The notes under the pieces are model-generated. The model was not told where the DNA came from, did not search any database, and saw only the letters and a list, made by a program, of their open reading frames with translations. A stretch of DNA of 64,000 bases from assembly GCF_963668165.1 (NCBI RefSeq), contig NZ_OY764209.1, forward strand, positions 372,001 to 436,000, given 5' to 3'. The DNA comes from Marispirochaeta sp. (GTDB lineage Bacteria; Spirochaetota; Spirochaetia; JC444; Marispirochaetaceae). The stretch's first letter is position 1, and each line of letters starts with the position of its first letter. The position numbers and the translations under genes are program-made. This document shows positions 61,320-64,000 of the stretch, piece after piece.

Positions 61320-63524
61320 ATGCGAACAGGAAAAATCATTATACCCCTGCTTCTGGCAGTATTGGTACTTTCCACCGGTTGTGGCCAGTCCGGCCTCGTC
61401 TTCACCCCCGGGACCTATAGTGGGTCCGCTGAAGGCCATAACGGACTAATATCAGTCGAAGTTGTAGTGGACAAGGATTCGATCATCAGTATCGAGATCA
61501 CCGCCCACAATGAGACGGAAGGTTTGGCGGACAACGCCTTCAAACTCATCCCTCAGACTATTATCCGCAATCAGAGCGTTGCCGTAGATTCCATTTCCGG
61601 AGCAACCATGGTGAGCGATGCCATCAAGGATGCCGTTATAGACGCCCTCGGTAGCTCCGGTGTCGACATGGACGCACTTACAATGGCAGGGAAAGCTCAA
61701 TCCACCGCCTCGACCGTGATGAAACCCGGTGTCTATACAGGAACAGCCTACGGCAAGTGGGCGGAAGGCAGCAATGAAGGGGCCCGCTTCGGATCACCTC
61801 AGCTTATCGAGCCCATCTCCGTCGATGTTACCGTCGATGAGGACTCAATCGTCAGTATCAAGGTTACCAACTGTGACGACACCCCCGGTTTCGTCGAGCC
61901 CGCTATCGAGCGCATGGAGCAGGAAATTGTCGCCCAGCAGAGCATCGGGGTTGATGTGGTTACTGGTTGTACCATGACCTGCAGGGGCATCATTTCCGCC
62001 GTCACCACCGCCCTGGAAGAGGCTGGCGCAGACCTTGCCGCCTTCAATATTCCCAGCGAGAAGATAAACGCCCAAGAGGAGTACACTGTCAACGTGGTTG
62101 TAATCGGCGCCGGCACCTCGGGCTCCGCAGCGGCGCTGGCTGCCTGCGAAAAGACCAGTGACGTCCTCATTATTGAGCGGACAGGGAAAATCGGCGGTAT
62201 GGGCGTCTGCTCTACCGGATTCATCGGCATCGACAGTTCCTTCACCCGAGCCGCCGGTCTTGATGTTACAGTAGACGACGTCTTCGCCGAAATGATGGAG
62301 TACTCCAATTGGACCGCCAACCCCCTACTGGTAAGAACCATCCTGGAGAAATCCGGCGACACGGCCGACTGGCTGGCCGATCACGGGTATAATTACTCCC
62401 GCCTGGGCGGATACGGGTATACCCACGATACCGGCAAGGGAACTGAAAAGATGCAGAACCTCTACGACAACTACATCCTGCCCGCCGGCGCACAGTTGCT
62501 GCTGGAGACTTCCGCTACAGAACTGATCATGGACGGCGATACGGTTGTCGGAGTTAAAGCGGTAAAGGACGACGGAACTGAAGTTACCGTGCATGCCGAC
62601 GCGGTGGTTATCGCTACCGGCGGTTTCGGAGGGAACGAAGAAATGTTGCGAAAGTATTCCGGCAGCTCCAACTACTTCCTTTCCGGATTATCCGCCAGTA
62701 CCGGCGACGGCCTCAATATGGCTATTTCCGCCGGAGCTATGCTCAGCGAAGAGATCTTCCCTCATCTGACGGAGTTTGCCGCCAGCACCGTTCAGGACTA
62801 CAACAGCTACTTTCTCAAATATCTGAACTACGGCGGTCTGCTCCAGGTTAACCTGGAGGGCAAGCGCTTCATGAATGAAGGCCTCTGCGCCGAACAGCCC
62901 CTGGCAAAGGGCGCCTCCGCCATCAGAACCGCCGGTTCTTTCTATGTAATCTTCGATCGCCAGACCTTGGACACCCTTCATACGCTAGGTTTTCCCGGAC
63001 TTTTCACGGCCGCGACGACCGACCGGTTAAAGAGAGATATCCTCTGGCGAGGACGGGCGCTGGTTCCCTTTACCTCGATTATGGACGAGATTGAAAATGC
63101 CATGCGAGCCGGAATCGCCTTTGAAGGAGAGGGCTTTGAAGACCTTGAAGCCCAAATGGGGATTGAAGAAGGCGTATTGGTAAACACCATCAACCGTTAC
63201 AAAGAAATGGTTGCGCAAGGGAGGGACGACGACTTCCTAAAGGACCATGTCTGGCTCACCCGCACTATCGAAGCGGGCCCCTACTACGCCATCCGCATGG
63301 AACCGGCCATCTTCGGGACATTAGGTGGTATAAAGGTCAATGAACGGCTCCAGGTTATCAATACCGAGCTTAAACCCATTCCCGGACTTTACGCGGCCGG
63401 TCAGGAAACCGGTGGTTTTTACGGATATCCCTACTACGATATTCCCGGATGTACCATGGCCTACGCCTACAACTCAGGCCGTATAGCCGGAGAAAACGCA
63501 ATAGACTTTGCAGAAGAGAACTAA
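61320..63524 (+). CDS. Second extracytosolic FMN/FAD reductase lipoprotein
   Basis: A 734-residue paralogue of the upstream reductase. The lipobox is VLVLSTGCGQ. FMN_bind 1 (about residues 30-105) has the intact motif DSISGATMVS. FMN_bind 2 (about 140-225) has an altered motif, DVVTGCTMTC, where Ala is replaced by Cys although the Thr acceptor remains. The FAD domain starts VVVIGAGTSGSAAALAACEKTSDVLIIERTGKIGGMG near residue 260 and ends LYAAGQETGGFYGYPYYDIPGCTMAYAYNSGRIAGENA. No haem motifs. AAGGAG is nine bases before ATG 61320, and a terminator follows. It should reduce an unknown organic acceptor outside the membrane, with electrons from a quinol-linked flavin chain. Confidence 0.9.
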   Translation: MRTGKIIIPLLLAVLVLSTGCGQSGLVFTPGTYSGSAEGHNGLISVEVVVDKDSIISIEITAHNETEGLADNAFKLIPQTIIRNQSVAVDSISGATMVSDAIKDAVIDALGSSGVDMDALTMAGKAQSTASTVMKPGVYTGTAYGKWAEGSNEGARFGSPQLIEPISVDVTVDEDSIVSIKVTNCDDTPGFVEPAIERMEQEIVAQQSIGVDVVTGCTMTCRGIISAVTTALEEAGADLAAFNIPSEKINAQEEYTVNVVVIGAGTSGSAAALAACEKTSDVLIIERTGKIGGMGVCSTGFIGIDSSFTRAAGLDVTVDDVFAEMMEYSNWTANPLLVRTILEKSGDTADWLADHGYNYSRLGGYGYTHDTGKGTEKMQNLYDNYILPAGAQLLLETSATELIMDGDTVVGVKAVKDDGTEVTVHADAVVIATGGFGGNEEMLRKYSGSSNYFLSGLSASTGDGLNMAISAGAMLSEEIFPHLTEFAASTVQDYNSYFLKYLNYGGLLQVNLEGKRFMNEGLCAEQPLAKGASAIRTAGSFYVIFDRQTLDTLHTLGFPGLFTAATTDRLKRDILWRGRALVPFTSIMDEIENAMRAGIAFEGEGFEDLEAQMGIEEGVLVNTINRYKEMVAQGRDDDFLKDHVWLTRTIEAGPYYAIRMEPAIFGTLGGIKVNERLQVINTELKPIPGLYAAGQETGGFYGYPYYDIPGCTMAYAYNSGRIAGENAIDFAEEN

Positions 63525-63543
63525 GTAGACTCACACCTCCCCT

Positions 63544-63577
63544 GGGCGCTTTCAAGGACCTTGAAAGCGCCCTTTTT
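63544..63577 (+). terminator. Strong intrinsic terminator after the second reductase
   Basis: Perfect 12-base arms (GGGCGCTTTCAA and TTGAAAGCGCCC) with a five-base loop, followed by TTTTTAT. Confidence 0.92.
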
Positions 63578-63585
63578 ATGTTTCC

Positions 63586-63744
63586 CTATTCAAGAGAGAC
63601 AAGTTCAAGACGAACCCGAAAATTCCCCCCGAAATACCTCATTTCAGCTATGCGGATCATCCCCTCCTCCATCCCGGACGCGACGGCACCGAGGAGCAGA
63701 GTCTTCTGGGCGGTCTGCATCCTGACCCGGATGCCATCAATCAC
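63586..63744 (-). CDS. Small hypothetical protein
   Basis: A 52-residue frame starting at GTG 63744, which overlaps the stop of the upstream frame as GTGA. It reads VIDGIRVRMQTAQKTLLLGAVASG at the N-terminus and ends FRVRLELVSLE. I do not recognise it. Tight coupling with the upstream frame, and a similar mix of charged and beta-type residues, argue that both are real and belong to one operon that enters from the right edge. Confidence 0.45.
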   Translation of the reverse strand: MIDGIRVRMQTAQKTLLLGAVASGMEEGMIRIAEMRYFGGNFRVRLELVSLE

Positions 63745-64000
63745 TCATCCAGGGAAAAGGCGACTTCGACTTCCCCTGATAGGCGAACAATAAGCGATTC
63801 ACCGCTCGCTAAAGCAATCTGGCAGCGAATAATCAACGCAGCCGTATCGTCCGACACAGGCTTCTGCTCCGGGAAGAGAGACGCACGACGCCGCCCTTCG
63901 CGCTGAAAGAGAAAAGCCCCCTTCTCGGCTGCCCCCAGTCGAACAGGGCTCCTGGTTCCGATAGGTTCCAGGTGATACAGGCCTTTGCTATCGGGCAAAC
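63741..64000 (-). CDS. Hypothetical protein, partial at the right edge
   Basis: About 85 residues visible, perhaps with more beyond the window. The frame holds LEPIGTRSPVRLGAAEKGAFLFQREGRR, SDDTAALIIRCQIALASGESLIVRLSGEVEVAFSLDE. It is rich in beta-strand-type segments and has no signal peptide in the visible part. No family recognised. TTG at 63998 could be a start, but there is no ribosome site to judge by. Confidence 0.45.
   Translation of the reverse strand, partial: LPDSKGLYHLEPIGTRSPVRLGAAEKGAFLFQREGRRRASLFPEQKPVSDDTAALIIRCQIALASGESLIVRLSGEVEVAFSLDE

Noticed and set aside
1..64000. CRISPR array, prophage, rRNA or tRNA genes
   Set aside because: No regularly spaced repeats, no phage structural genes and no tRNA arm patterns outside coding regions were seen on reading, though a covariance search was not possible.

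Overview
This window reads as chromosome from a free-living, probably anaerobic or facultative marine-type spirochaete (Spirochaetaceae-like). That placement is inferred from the mix of genes: many sugar and organic-acid transporters, periplasmic binding proteins with a mature start rich in Gly, Glu and Lys (A-GGNKEG, A-GGQGDK, AEGSGEK), a giant 2-hydroxyacyl-CoA dehydratase activator, and several secreted flavin reductases. No rRNA, tRNA, CRISPR array or intact prophage was seen.

Layout. 1-0.6 kb: 3' end of a 2-isopropylmalate synthase. 0.6-2.7 kb: an ArsR-regulated ABC-2 type exporter with a clear promoter and operator. 2.8-9.0 kb: a sugar-phosphate isomerase, an AraC regulator and a TRAP transporter operon ending in a uroporphyrinogen-decarboxylase-like gene. 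9.0-10.9 kb: two damaged genes (an EFR1-type ferredoxin and a diguanylate cyclase). 11-15.4 kb: a 1454-residue dehydratase activator. 15.5-19.3 kb: an internally deleted PutP symporter and an intact amino-acid ABC transporter. 19.3-26 kb: ClC channel, pseudouridine synthase, pyruvate kinase, hemolysin III and glucose-6-phosphate dehydrogenase. 26-34.5 kb: AraC regulator with a divergent oxidoreductase, aconitase, a VOC protein, an EamA transporter, fumarase and a small secreted protein.

34.6-45.6 kb is one coherent arabinose system: a LacI-type regulator with araD, araA and a ribulokinase-like kinase on the plus strand, facing an ArsR-like regulator, a cytoplasmic GH51 arabinofuranosidase and an ABC importer (binding protein plus two permeases, no ATPase) on the minus strand. 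Arabinosides would be imported, cut inside the cell and passed to the pentose phosphate pathway.

45.8-51.2 kb holds a pirin preceded by an 11-base poly-C tract, a frameshifted bile-acid-symporter-like gene, and the ruins of an aldehyde:ferredoxin oxidoreductase operon in which a deletion has joined the start of aor to the end of an iron-dependent alcohol dehydrogenase gene. Next come an enolase-superfamily gene and a 148-bp MITE-like element.

51.2-63.5 kb carries three secreted flavoprotein reductases of the fumarate/urocanate reductase superfamily, each beside its own regulator (LysR or AraC-type). Between them sits an AT-richer island (54-57 kb) with a DUF4411 PIN-like gene, a PD-(D/E)XK-like protein of no family I recognise, a YgjP-like metallopeptidase and a transposase remnant. 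This island is the best candidate here for an undescribed defence-type module. The extracytosolic reductases are the best candidates for an undescribed anaerobic respiration. The window ends in two small unidentified minus-strand ORFs.

Five loci carry frameshifts or internal deletions, so either this genome is losing genes or the assembly has local errors.
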